64,000 nt of DNA from Platynereis dumerilii. Lineage: Eukaryota > Annelida > Polychaeta > Phyllodocida > Nereididae. Below, piece after piece: positions 1 to 10,588 of the stretch (the stretch's first letter is position 1; every line of letters begins with the position of its first letter). The stretch is taken from positions 104,203,360-104,267,359 of the forward strand of contig JAPTHN010000003.1 of NCBI GenBank assembly GCA_026936325.1. The letters run 5' to 3'. The position numbers and the translations under genes were made by a program. The notes under the pieces are model-generated. The model did not search any database. It was not told the DNA's origin and saw only the letters and a list, made by a program, of their open reading frames with translations.

Positions 1-389
1 AACCCTTTTTCACTCTGGAGGGATATGAATTACTAATATTGTTGTTATTATTTATATCAATATCACATAACTGTTTTCAAGTGTAGTGATTGCGCATGCG
101 TCATTTATAGAGCGCCGTTTCCAGTAAAATGGTCAAAAGTGCTTGTGTGAGTTGGCTGTTACTTGTAAAAGTCTTTAACTGGTGGGTTTTTTTAGTTTTT
201 GCAAATATGACACTTCCTGGTAACTTGTTCCAGAATTTTTGGTGCTGCAAAAGAGAAAGCCCTATTTTAAAATTTATTTTGGCTGTTTAAGACTGATTCT
301 GTCAACAAAAGTTTGCTGTTGCTCCTTAGGTTATGGTCTCGGTTTGATTTCATTTGGACGAGTTTCAGGATGTATGCAATGGCCTTCAC
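1..389. other. Left flank outside the gene array
   Basis: No coding region is supported here. Similarity to the other array units starts at about 390, where the sequence before the 3' end of copy A becomes the shared run around AATTCATGCTCAATGC. The roughly 1 kb flank found left of every other minus-strand copy is absent. This looks like the left boundary of the tandem array. There is nothing else I can name in the stretch. Confidence 0.5.
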
Positions 390-456
390 AGAAAACATAC
401 TAACAAATTCATGCTCAATGCTTTATTCAATCATCATCAGAATCACAATGCTTGAT

Positions 457-1539
457 TTATTTGCCAAAGCAGATGAGTCTTTTGTAGCACTTTGAAGCCA
501 GCCTTTTCCTGCAACGACATCTGCAACATTTACCAGAACATCTGCATTTGCTTCCACAGTCACAGTCACGCTTCTCTGCAAGCAAAATTGTCTTGGATAA
601 AAAAGAGAATACTAAAGGAAACAATTTGATCAAAGTTTCAGCCAGAAAAAGATGTGCACCCTCACCTATTTCTTTACCCTCAAAGAGACGTCTGGTAACT
701 TCATGGTCTCCAGAAACAAAGTTGTCCAAAACATCTGGAAAGAAAGATTTGATGATTTAGAAAAAGGTGTATTATATGACAACTGACAGAACACTGATTA
801 ATAAAGGCATGAAAAATATCCTCAAATAGAACACTGTTATAATTCAATCTGACATAAGGCAATCTACAAGGTCATCTTCAGGTGAACGTACCCCGTTCTT
901 CTTCATTGAGGTCCTTGGCCACTCTCTGGAGAACAGCCATGCCACGTTTCACCTGGATAGTAAGGCAGTAGTTATGAAGTATTCAATGTATATTATAATT
1001 TAGTTATAAATTTGTTTAGTTTCACAGTCAATTTGGCAGGATAAAAATAACCAAAACATAAATTATAATCATCAAAACACAAGAAGGAAATTCACCTCAT
1101 TTTCTTCCTCAGCGATTTCATTCATCTGGAAATAGAGACACTGAATGATGAATTGACTTGTTACCATTGGGTACATTTGAATACTAAGGATTTATGATAA
1201 GGCTAATGTGAATTGCATTGTGCAGAGCACTTCTCTTATCTTTACAGTCATCATCATTACTAAAACCTCCATGAATATTTCACTCACTACACTCTATGTT
1301 TTCAGGTAAAATGTCTGACTGCATTGTGTAACTTTTCCTTTGTACCAAAGCAGGAAACTGTAATTGATCTCAATTATTCATGTACCAGCAAATTTGTACT
1401 GTGTGATATCATACTGCATAAATGGATTGAACATTTGAATGTAAAATACCAGAGCAGCTCTTTTCTCCAGGAATGAGTCATCGCTGAGGGCCAGGCCCAC
1501 AAAGCAGACGAGGGCAACGAGAAACAGTTGACTTTTCAT
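457..1539 (-). CDS. Copy A: secreted cationic 10-Cys peptide precursor
   Basis: Coding exons in transcript order are 1539-1450, 1125-1096, 952-892, 734-666 and 575-457, all bounded by GT/AG, giving 122 residues. The start is the ATG one base inside exon 2; the signal peptide is MKSQLFLVALVCFVGLALS with Phe where most copies have Leu. The pro-region contains EKR, VKR and RR sites. The C-terminal peptide differs from most copies by Ser for Asp just before the third Cys (CDCGSKC). A non-coding exon 1 ends at 1631, and its donor (GTTATT) is less consensus-like than in the other copies. TATA is at 1678-1685. It is divergent from copy B. The frame is open in every exon, so it is probably functional, though the first donor leaves some doubt. 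Confidence 0.85.
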
Positions 1540-1677
1540 CCTGCAACAAAATTAAAGAAACTGATCTTTTGACTGATTTGAGAATTACAAAACTCCAAAC
1601 AATCATCAAAATGATGATAATGATAATAACTTGGTTGGTCGGAAGTGAAGCTGATGATCACATCCTTCAAATTTCGC

Positions 1678-2766
1678 CTTTTATACCAAATTTTCTATGC
1701 AATTAGCGGGTCATTCCATCAAATTTGACAAGTAGGCAAACCCATATAAATTTAATAGGCTGACATTATTTGCATGTTTTGCAATAATTGTTGGCGGAAG
1801 TGTGAACAGGAACTGATTTTCATTAAACTAAGTGAGAGCTGAGTTAATAAACTAAGTAGGTCTGTGTATTGATTTTCATTTCATATGCAGATCATATTGA
1901 CTTTTGGCAAAGCGATAATCTTTTTCAACTTTCTTCACTGATCTGTCCATCTATACTTCTTCATGCATGCTATGCATCAGTGTTACATTTTCTTGGCAAG
2001 ATATCGGTAAAACATAACTGTTAACTGAAAGAAATTATTCCTGTTGTGAACTCTCCATTGTGGACCACCCATGATCACATGTTCATGAGAAGAGGCAACT
2101 AAAGATTTGTTCCCTCATTTATTGTATCAAAATATGAGCATGTTCTGGCCTCTGGTTATGAGCCTATAACAGATTGTTCATTGCCTTTACCTGGTTATTA
2201 GGTTTCTAGACTGAAGATGCAAATTTTGGCTTTATCTTGTGAAGGATATTTCATTTAATAGTGGGTTTCAAATAAAATAAAAACCAAACTAGAATTTAAA
2301 ATTGCAGACCAGTCTCCTAACATGACCAGGAACTAAAATGAATTAATACGTAGAACAATAAACTGACTGGAATCACGAAAGAGACTTTGTCCTGCTTCTC
2401 ATTGATTTCAAATTGTAAATTTTGGCCGGACAGCACATACTATGAACCGCCGCTTTTACTTATAATATTAGTGCAATGTTTTGATATCTTTGTTTTCATG
2501 GTCGGTGGATAGAGAAATGTGCGTGCCCGTTTAAATTTCTTGTAAATGCCTGGACAGCCTGTGGGCGAAATGAAATCAATCCCAAATCCAATTAGTGCCG
2601 GTACTCACAGTCATCCATTATTATAAGTCAGTGCCCATTCTCACATCTGCGAAAGGTTATTACAAAGCATGTTTATATTGGGTGATAACTAATTTGCACA
2701 GACAGTACCCACTTGTCAAATTTGATGGAATGACCCTCTAATTGCATGATAAATTTTGTATAAAAG
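1678..2766. promoter_or_regulatory. Divergent promoter spacer, pair A/B
   Basis: The spacer between the two opposed TATA boxes (minus 1678-1685, plus 2759-2766) is about 1.1 kb. Directly upstream of each TATA lies the same 37-bp element (minus 1697-1733, plus 2711-2747). It begins ACTTGTCAAATTTGATGGAA, contains the palindrome TCAAATTTGA and ends CTAATTGCAT. This is the uninterrupted form of the spacer, without the MITEs seen in C/D, G/H and I/J. No coding region is visible inside it. Confidence 0.7.
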
Positions 2767-2899
2767 GCGAAATTGAAGGATGTGATCATCAGCTTCACTT
2801 CTGACCAAGCAAGTAAGTATCAGTCATCATCTCTTTTACAATAACATGTAGATTTGTTGCTATCAAAAATTGTTTGTTTTCTCTCATTTTGTCTGCAGG

Positions 2900-3815
2900 A
2901 TGAAAAGCCAACTGTTTCTCGTTGCCCTCGTCTGCCTTGTGGGCCTGGCCCTCAGTGATGACACCCTCATGGAGAAAAGAGCCGCTCTGGTATTGTTTTT
3001 TTTAAATCCATTTCAGCTAAATTCAGTAGTGATGATGACTGTCTGACAAAGAGGACTGTTCTCATATTGAAAGTCAGAACAACAATATTTATTAATGGTG
3101 TTCTATTCCTAGAACCTATCAAACCAATACATCAATTCATAATTCTGTTTCTCCTTTTCCAGATGAATGAAATAGTTGAAGAGGAAAACGAGGTGAACTT
3201 CCTTCTTTTATTCTAATGATTTTGATTTTAATTTTAATTTATTTCATTCAGCAAAACTGACATTGGAACAAAACAAATATCAAGCATATTATGTTACAGT
3301 ATACTATACAGTATACAGTGACTGTTCTTCATAATTACCAATTTACTCTCCAGGCGAAACGTGGCATGGCTGTTCTCCAGAGGGTGGCCAAGGACCTCAA
3401 TGAAGAAGAACGTGGTACGTTCTGTTTGATGATATTTTTGCATGCCTTTTACTATAAAATTTTTGCCTGCAGATATATTTCGAATATGCCTCTTTTTCTA
3501 AACTTACTGATCATCAAGTCTTCCTTTTCAGATGTTTTGGATAACTTTATTTCTGGAGACCATGAAGTTACCAGACGTCTCTTTGAGGGTAAAGAAATAG
3601 GTGAGGGACTTAGGGTGCATGACTTTTCTGGTTGAAATTTTGATCAAATTTTATCCTTTGGTATTTTCCTTTGTTATCTTAAACATTTATTTGCAGAGAA
3701 GCGCGACTGTGACTGTGGTGACAAGTGCAGATGTTCTGGTAAATGCTGCAGATGTCGTTGCAGGAAAAGGCTGGCTTCAAAGTGCTACAAAAGACTCATC
3801 TGCTTTGGCAAATAA
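2900..3815 (+). CDS. Copy B: secreted cationic 10-Cys peptide precursor
   Basis: Coding exons are 2900-2989, 3163-3192, 3354-3414, 3532-3600 and 3697-3815, giving 122 residues. The 5' UTR exon ends at 2812 (donor GTAAGT) and the ATG follows the exon 2 acceptor by one base. Variants against the consensus are DDTLMEKR after the signal peptide, MNEIVEEENE in exon 3, GMAVLQRV in exon 4 and FISGDHEV in exon 5. The C-terminal peptide follows the common pattern and ends CFGK. AATAAA is at 3845-3850. The exon phases (0, 0, 1, 1) are the same as in every other copy. Confidence 0.9.
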
Positions 3816-3850
3816 ATCAAGCATTGTGATTCTGATGATGATTGAATAAA

Positions 3851-4162
3851 GCATTGAGCATGACTTAGTTTTTATGGTTTCTGTGAAGATAAAGACTGAT
3901 ATAGCACATATCTATATTTCTACACATACATAACACGAAGGTTATCATGTTGTCAAAGAAAGACAAGAGGGATAAACAGATGAGGCTCCAGCAATCAGTC
4001 AGAATGGAGTTTATGTTTGTAGGTTTTCACATCTCTTCAGAAGAAAAATGAAAGCATTGAGCATGACTTAGTTTTTTGTGTGTTCTGCAAAGGTCATTCT
4101 CAACTCACTCATACAGTGTGTAAGCCTTTAAGCATAAATATAATAAGCAGCTCCTCACTTTA
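3851..4162. other. 3' flank of copy B, shared by the plus-strand copies
   Basis: This is non-coding DNA homologous to the regions after copies D, F, H and J. It contains a partly duplicated stretch (GCATTGAGCATGACTTAGTT near 3851 and again near 4053). I see no gene in it. Confidence 0.5.
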
Positions 4163-4979
4163 CAGTCCTTGTCATACTTACGTGGAATCTAAAGTTTTTT
4201 TTCTATGCTGTTGAACTGTGATGTCAGAGATGACTCTATTCTAGCATTGCAATATATGTAAATTAACTTCAACTGTGATGTCATTTCAAACTGGGTCAGA
4301 TTCCCCAGCTTCTAGCCAATGTTGATCCTCCTGAACTGAGCGTCATAGTTTCAACACAGTGTCAGAGTAAGAGTTTTATCAGGGATAGACCCTACAACTA
4401 CGTCATCACAGCTTGATAGCCAATGGGCTGACCGTAAACTACGTCATCACAGTTCAAACATTGATATATTGAAGGAAGCATTACATTTTTGATCCCAATG
4501 ATTTATCACAGCAATCACCGGTCTAATCCTACCAAATGGCAGCTTTGTGAGCATTCACAGTAGACAACTGTTATAATCCTCACAGAGTTGTTTGATAAAT
4601 CTACAAACTTGCTAACTTACAACTTTAAACTTTGATGGAAGTTGGTATAAACAGAAGGCTTTGACAATTTGTTTGTAAACACATGGCTTATGTTATGTAT
4701 ATTTGTTCTGGCAGCCCATTGGCTGAGAGGCTGTGATGTCAAACTTGCATGGGTTTTTCCCAGACCCAATTTTAACTCTGACACTGAGTTGAAACTGTGA
4801 TGCTCAGTTTGGTGGATTCGCATTGGTTAGAAGCTGGGGAATCCGACCCAGTTTGAAATGACATCACAGCTTGTAGTTAATTTAAATATATTGCAATGCT
4901 AGAATAGAATCATCTCTGACATCACAGTTCAACAGCATAGAAAAAAACTTGAGATTCCGCGTAAGTATGACAAGGACTA
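4163..4979. mobile_element. 817-bp MITE with long inverted repeats, Tc1/mariner-like ends
   Basis: The left arm (4163 to about 4375) and right arm (about 4770-4979) are imperfect reverse complements over roughly 210 bp, starting CAGTCCTTGTCATACTTACG. The element is flanked by TA (4161-4162 and 4980-4981), and the corresponding place after copies D, H and J is an empty site. TA duplication and a CAGT start fit Tc1/mariner ends. There is no transposase ORF, so it is non-autonomous. The arms contain repeated TGATGTCA-type motifs. It occurs only in the A/B unit. Confidence 0.8.
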
Positions 4980-6259
4980 TAATAAATAAAATAAACAATT
5001 GTATGACAATGGTTCCAATAACACTGCTCTCCAGGTCTTGGAAGTCTTAGCTGTCATACCTCTGGAAAAGATACGTTTTCAAACTTATACAAAAAGGCTA
5101 TTTGAGCCGTTGTATTGCTAACACTTTCTTATTGTTGTTTTATTTACTTTGAAAATGTAATTAGTTACTGATTAAAGATTGCAGGGTCTTTAAATAAAAC
5201 ATCACTCACTAATTACAGATTACTTTTCAAAAACGCACATCTATTCAAAGTGTCATTGATCACTTTCCAGCTTCTTGGTTGAACATCATTTAACTTGCTA
5301 AATTTGCCTTGAAACTTCAAAACTAAAGATCCTGAATGCTTGAAGTGAATCCATGTATTTTCCACACCTCGAGACAAACATATCTAATTTGAAAGTTGCA
5401 AAGTTAAATGAGCATGAGGGGATTAGGGAACCCACCATACCGTGTGTTTCATGATTTCAAATGGTCAACGAAGATATCCAACGAAATTTAAACTCAGAAG
5501 TTTGTCAATGAGGACAATTTTCAGTACCTATTCTTCTTCTTCTTCATTTAACGCTCAGATCACCTTATGGTGTATTTTCGAGTGTGCCGATTGCCGTATG
5601 ATGGATCAGTGATGATAAGGCTGTGAGTCTGCTACATACCCTATTTGTTCAGGTATGTGCAGGGTCTTTCGTTTGCCCCAGTATAGAACACTGGGTACAA
5701 CCCCCTCTGTTTTGTCACAGGTCTCATGGGACAGACCTAGTCAGGAGCTATTTATAGCACATAGATGCTCTTCGATGGTGCAGCTGCCCACTGTGGGGCT
5801 CGAACCCACTTATGATGCAAAAAGATGAAAAAAGATGTGACAAACAAATGTGATAAACACCAACTTGTCACAAAAGTATACCATAAACTCACAAAATGCA
5901 GTGGGAATGCGACCATACGACAATAATAACCACCTTCATTATTTTCACAGTTGTAACAGACTTGATTTGAAATTGTTTTTGGGCCAATTTGCATTGATTG
6001 TGAATTTGATTTTTTTTTTGCACTAAAAGTGACTTATAAAGCCATTTCAATTTTTTTAATGAAACTTTCTAGATTATCAAAAAGGATGTCAAACTGACAA
6101 CCCTATAAAGTTACATCAAAATATCTTTTCTACAAGTTATATTCGAAGCTGTTTAAAAATGTGTGTTGCATATTATATTGGGTGAAGAACCCTGTAAATA
6201 TGGTCACAAATATGATGAGAAAAATATAAAACACAGATAACGATTGGTTGTCACACTGA
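4980..6259. other. Common inter-pair flank with a SINE inside
   Basis: This is non-coding array flank shared with the regions after copies D, F, H and J. At 5255-5287 it holds one diverged copy of the 29-bp motif that forms minisatellites elsewhere. At about 5413 it carries the empty site of the 395-bp TA-flanked MITE present in the other units. The only non-shared sequence is the SINE remnant at about 5531-5810. Confidence 0.6.
5531..5810 (-). mobile_element. tRNA-derived SINE remnant
   Basis: Read on the minus strand the insert begins near a perfect RNA polymerase III B-box (GGGTTCGAGCCCC, 5795-5807). It runs about 250 bp of unrelated body and ends in a (GAA)n tail (5531-5545). The surrounding flank is continuous in other units, which confirms an insertion. 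No A-box is visible, so it is 5' truncated. The tail and its preceding GCGTTAAATGAAG resemble I/Nimb-type LINE 3' ends; the partner LINE is not known. Confidence 0.6.
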
Positions 6260-7500
6260 ATGACTCAATGCAATTGACCTCAAGAAGAGTGTAACAGAGT
6301 ATGATACAATGCAATCGTACTCATGAAGAGTGTAACAGAGTATGATACAATGCAATTGACCTCAAGAAGAGTGTAACAGAGTATGATACAATGCAATCGT
6401 ACTCATGAAGAGTGTAACAGAGTATGATACAATGCAATTGACCTCAAGAAGAGTGTAACAGAGTATGATACAATGCAATTGTGCTCATGAAGAGTGTAAC
6501 AGAGTATGATACAATGCAATTGACCTCAAGAAGAGTGTAACAGAGTATGATACAATGCAATCGTACTCATGAAGAGTGTAACAGAGTATGATACAATGCA
6601 ATTGACCTCAAGAAGAGTGTAACAGAGTATGATACAATGCAATAGTACTCATGAAGAGTGTAACAGAGTATGATACAATGCAATCGTACTCATGAAGAGT
6701 GTAACAGAGTATGATACAATGCAATAGTACTCATGAAGAGTGTAACAGAGTATGATACAATGCAATCGTACTCATGAAGAGTGTAACAGAGTATGATACA
6801 ATGCAATCGTACTCATGAAGAGTGTAACAGAGTATGATACAATGCAATTGACCTCAAGAAGAGTGTAACAGAGTATGATACAATGCAATCGTACTCATGA
6901 AGAGTGTAACAGAGTATGATACAATGCAATTGACCTCAAGAAGAGTGTAACAGAGTATGATACAATGCAATCGTACTCATGAAGAGTGTAACAGAGTATG
7001 ATACAATGCAATTGACCTCAAGAAGAGTGTAACAGAGTATGATACAATGCAATCGTACTCATGAAGAGTGTAACAGAGTATGATACAATGAAATTGACCT
7101 CAAGAAGAGTGTAACAGAGTATGATACAATGCAATAGTACTCATGAAGAGTGTAACAGAGTATGATACAATGCAATCGTACTCATGAAGAGTGTAACAGA
7201 GTATGATACAATGCAATAGTACTCATGAAGAGTGTAACAGAGTATGATACAATGCAATCGTACTCATGAAGAGTGTAACAGTGTATGATACAATGCAATC
7301 GTACTCATGAAGAGTGTAACAGAGTATGATACAATGCAATCGTACTCATGAAGAGTATAACAGAGTATGATACAATGCAATCGTACTCATGAAGAGTGTA
7401 ACAGAGTATGATACAATGCGATAGTACTCATGAAGAGTGTAACAGAGTATGATACAATGCAATCGTACTCGTGAAGAGTGTAACAGAGTACGATACAATG
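6260..7500. repeat. 41-bp minisatellite, about 30 copies
   Basis: This is a tandem array with a 41-bp period; each unit contains GAAGAGTGTAACAGAGT followed by ATGATACAATGCAAT. Two unit types of equal length differ in the middle (CGTACTCATGAAG versus TGACCTCAAGAAG). They alternate strictly over several stretches (an 82-bp higher-order repeat) and then give way to runs of the first type only. The array resumes at 9254-9335 beyond a LINE insertion. All other units carry a single copy of this motif at the same place. Confidence 0.95.
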
Positions 7501-9253
7501 TGTGTGTGTGTGTGTTTGTGTTTTACGTCTCATCAGCACCTGATTGGGCTATTTAGAGACATACTTGGTTTGTGGTCATGTTGAGTTAGTCATCTCATCT
7601 TGGTTGGTGGCATCGAGATCTTTGAGGTGTCACTTTGACAGGTACATCCGCAATAATTTTCAATTCAAGAAGTTTCCTTGCCTGAGTGGCATTAATGGCT
7701 TGAACCAATAAATTACCGTCAGGTTGTCGATCGACTGAGTGTGGTTTTCCAAATTTCTTCAGCATTGTTGTGTAGCTAACAAATGGTGATACATCCTTCA
7801 GTCTTCCATCTTTGGACTTGATGTGAAATTTTAGACCAGTGGGGAGTTCTTTTTTGCTGTTGGTGAGTGTCGTTTTACTCTTGTCTTTGTGAGTTAGCAA
7901 TCCAATTGTTGAGCTTTTTTGTTTTGTTGTCTTGGGTGGTGTCTTGTTATCTGGAGTAACATCTTTTTCCTTTGGTAGGTTGAGGGACTTCTCAGTCCCT
8001 TGGGTAACAGAAGAGAAAATTTGACGTTGTTGGATCATCTTCTTCGGTGATTCAGGGGAGTTCACAGGTTCTTCCTTGCTTGGCCGGTCTGGTGGTCGAG
8101 GCGGTGAAGGTGTTTTCATTAAGACATCTGTGAAGAGGTTCCTGTCCAGATGAATCTTTCTCTGTGGTGATGAATGAAGAGCTGGTCTTGGGTAATCTGC
8201 TTCTAGGCAAGGTTTGTCCGGGTCCTGTTCTACAAGGCGTTTGGCTTCGGGAAAGGATAGTTGTCTTTCAGTTCGTAGTTGTAGAATTTCTTTTTCCTTC
8301 TTGAAGACTTTGCAATTGTGGCTAAAGGCAGTATGGTTCCCTGAACAGTTGACACAATGTGAAAGTTTAAAGCAAGGTTTATCGTGTGTGTGTGCATGAC
8401 CATGGTCACCACAATTGGCACAAATTGTTGGCCTGATGCATGTACGACTAAAATGGCCATACATTTGGCAGTTGAAACAGCGTTTTGGATGAGGAAAATA
8501 TGGAGAGACTCTGCACCATTCAAAGGCTACAGGTACTTTCTTTGGTAATCTTTCATCTTTGAATGTTAGCAACAGTAACTCATAACCATTCTTGTGAGCA
8601 AGACGTTTGAATTTTGCGATGCCGTGTTTGTGAAACCAATTTGTAAGTTCATTGTCGGAGCAGGTCTTACTTTCTTTGGAGAAAATAATGCCTTTGCCTG
8701 ATTTTTGAAAAGGCTCAATGACGACTTTGGTATTGGCTATCTCATGGGTGCCGGTCCATTTGTCTTGTTGGTCAGAGGTCGCAGGTTTAAGACAGAATGT
8801 GCCATTGGTTTGGCGTCTCAGGCTATCTGCAATTGTCGTGTCGCAAAGGTCTGCAATTTTTTCATAGATAGCAACAGATGATAGGTCTTCCAGTGATTGT
8901 GTGACACCTTTTATAACAAGCAAATTTTCAGTCTTTGACAGATGTGGGGGGCGGTCAGGGTCAGTCAAGTCATCCGGAGATGTCCTTGTCCATTGAGATC
9001 TTGGTAGTCCAGTCGCAAATTTTTCGATCTCAGCCTGGTTTCCCGCTGAGGGACGCGCACCTTGGTAACCCGGTTGACGTACGATCCGGTTTGGAATCAT
9101 GGTAAATGACATGTTCATTGATATTCCCCTGTAAGGTAGGGGACACACCGTGCATGCGCACTGTCTCATGTTGGCCACTAAGGATAGAGGTCTTCACCTT
9201 AGTGTTACCACCCACCGCCACGAGGAGGCCCGAGACCTGCGGGGGCGAGTACT
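7501..9253 (-). mobile_element. ORF1-only non-LTR element (I/Nimb-like, half-LINE)
   Basis: This is a 1753-bp insertion in the 41-bp minisatellite, flanked by ATACAATG on both sides (7493-7500 and 9254-9261), which is a likely 8-bp target duplication. On the minus strand it has a GC-rich 5' leader, one long ORF, about 95 bp of 3' UTR containing GCTGATGAGACGTAAAACAC, and a CA-repeat tail. There is no endonuclease or reverse transcriptase ORF. The tail and GACGTAAAACAC motif are typical of I/Nimb-type LINEs. The architecture parallels mammalian HAL1 elements, which keep only ORF1. Confidence 0.75.
7595..9169 (-). CDS. LINE ORF1 protein with three zinc knuckles
   Basis: This is an open frame of 524 codons from the first ATG (9169); the frame is open a little further upstream through a GTG codon. 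A probable RNA-binding region occupies about residues 85-190. Three zinc knuckles follow at about residues 230-290: CFNCQMYGHFSRTC (C-x2-C-x4-H-x4-C), a longer C-x2-C-x4-H variant, and CVNCSGNHTAFSHNC. After them comes a basic, Pro/Ser/Lys-rich tail, then a C-terminal segment (LLVQAINATQARKLLELK) typical of ORF1 proteins of I, Nimb and jockey type LINEs. Such proteins bind element RNA. No stop interrupts it, so the copy is young or was recently functional. Confidence 0.8.
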   Translation of the reverse strand: MRQCACTVCPLPYRGISMNMSFTMIPNRIVRQPGYQGARPSAGNQAEIEKFATGLPRSQWTRTSPDDLTDPDRPPHLSKTENLLVIKGVTQSLEDLSSVAIYEKIADLCDTTIADSLRRQTNGTFCLKPATSDQQDKWTGTHEIANTKVVIEPFQKSGKGIIFSKESKTCSDNELTNWFHKHGIAKFKRLAHKNGYELLLLTFKDERLPKKVPVAFEWCRVSPYFPHPKRCFNCQMYGHFSRTCIRPTICANCGDHGHAHTHDKPCFKLSHCVNCSGNHTAFSHNCKVFKKEKEILQLRTERQLSFPEAKRLVEQDPDKPCLEADYPRPALHSSPQRKIHLDRNLFTDVLMKTPSPPRPPDRPSKEEPVNSPESPKKMIQQRQIFSSVTQGTEKSLNLPKEKDVTPDNKTPPKTTKQKSSTIGLLTHKDKSKTTLTNSKKELPTGLKFHIKSKDGRLKDVSPFVSYTTMLKKFGKPHSVDRQPDGNLLVQAINATQARKLLELKIIADVPVKVTPQRSRCHQPR

Positions 9254-9335
9254 ATACAATGCAATCGTACTCATGAAGAGTGTAACAGAGTATGATACAA
9301 TGCAGTCGTACTCATGAAGAGTGTAACAGAGTAGA
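9254..9335. repeat. 41-bp minisatellite, continuation
   Basis: These are the last two copies of the array at 6260-7500, separated from it by the LINE insertion. The second copy runs into the flank motif (GTAGACGGATTTTTGGGGC) that follows the single copy in all other units. Confidence 0.9.
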
Positions 9336-10588
9336 CGGATTTTTGGGGCACCGCTTGAAGAGGGCATAGACTTGAAACTGTGCTGTTAACTTTAATGTAT
9401 TAATCAGAATATACAGTTCAGATACTATTTAAAGAAAATATTCATCATATCACTCTGAATCTGGAGATAGCACTGAGATATTTCAAGCCAATTGGCTATC
9501 ACCAGATCAGTGGAGGACCACCTGTCCACCGCAGATTGTAGGACGTCCTTAAAATGCAGGACTATTCTTCAAACTCAAAAGATGGATGGCTTTTGCTCTC
9601 TGTCCTATGATCAGCGCAATTGTAGTGCCTCACAATATTTCACTTTTCTCTTCACCCATACACTCAATAATAGACTGTCTAAACTTTAATTGAGATAGAA
9701 ACAGCTGTATGGTTTGAGGTTTTTCCTCCAATTTCAGGCGATTTTCAAGTGGGGACATTGTCGGAGCCTGTCAGAAAAAATCGGACAGAAAAGTTATTTT
9801 AAGAGAATCGATTAAGTTGCAATCCTACCTTCATCTAAATATCATGCTTTGAGAAAGTCATGTTTGCCATAATTAATTTAAAAGATAGGTTTCAAAGATA
9901 ACTAGTCTTAGGAAGAAATATGAGACAAACAGAAGTCCGTCAAAAGAAGTATAGTCATCCTTGGATTGTACTAATTTCATCAAAACTTATTAAATTGTTT
10001 ATTTTTGAGAATCCTTCAAATTAAGTTCACAATTACTTTCTGTCAGAAATCAGAAAAATATTATGATGCATACATGGAATTGAACTTATTGCTTTCCAGA
10101 GTAAAAATTACATTCCAACCTTACTGTTTAAAAAGTTTTATGGCTGGCTTGCCACTTATATCGCCACAGTTAGACGAGATGTATGAGTATGTTTCAGAAC
10201 TCTTGTCCTCCTTGACTAGTTATTTGCGAAGTGGGCGATATCATCCTGACCATACGGTCATAGATTGCCCTGATGTTTAATTTTTCTTCTTTAGAGCTGT
10301 GGATCGACCTGTGAACATTTAATTCATTCAGTGAGCCCCGGATTTTCTTCTTAAGAGATGTGAAAATCAACAATCACCGACTCCAATCTGAGTGATTGTA
10401 TCAGTTCCCTCTTATAAATCTTATCTTTCTTCGGCAATATCCATGTTATGTTAAATTGTTTATAGACTAGTAATAAGTGCCTCTCCATATATATATGTGC
10501 ACTACAAGTTTTTACCGTCATAGAAAACATACAAAAAATTCATGCTCAATGCTTTATTCAATCATCATCAGAACACACAACATTTGAT
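9336..10588. other. Common flank left of minus-strand copies
   Basis: This non-coding segment is repeated at about 27158-28412, 42720-43980, 50894-52151 and 58850-60105. It carries a short open frame (10005-10280) that I do not regard as a gene. C differs from the G and I versions by a small indel near 10420, so the near-perfect identity of C/D with G/H begins to the right of that point. Confidence 0.6.

Noticed and set aside
3291-3849. Single-exon open frames through gene copies, such as 3291-3635 and 3601-3849
   Set aside because: They read across introns or in the wrong frame of the last exon; the spliced frame explains the conserved exon phases.
5795-5807. tRNA gene suggested by a perfect B-box
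   Set aside because: There is no A-box, no cloverleaf and a (GAA)n tail downstream; it is a SINE remnant.
10005-10280. Open frame of about 91 codons conserved in five units (also 27834, 43471, 51573, 59593)
   Set aside because: Conservation simply follows duplication of the whole flank. The most diverged version (59593) ends early and has several replacements, and there are no promoter, splice or polyadenylation signals that fit.
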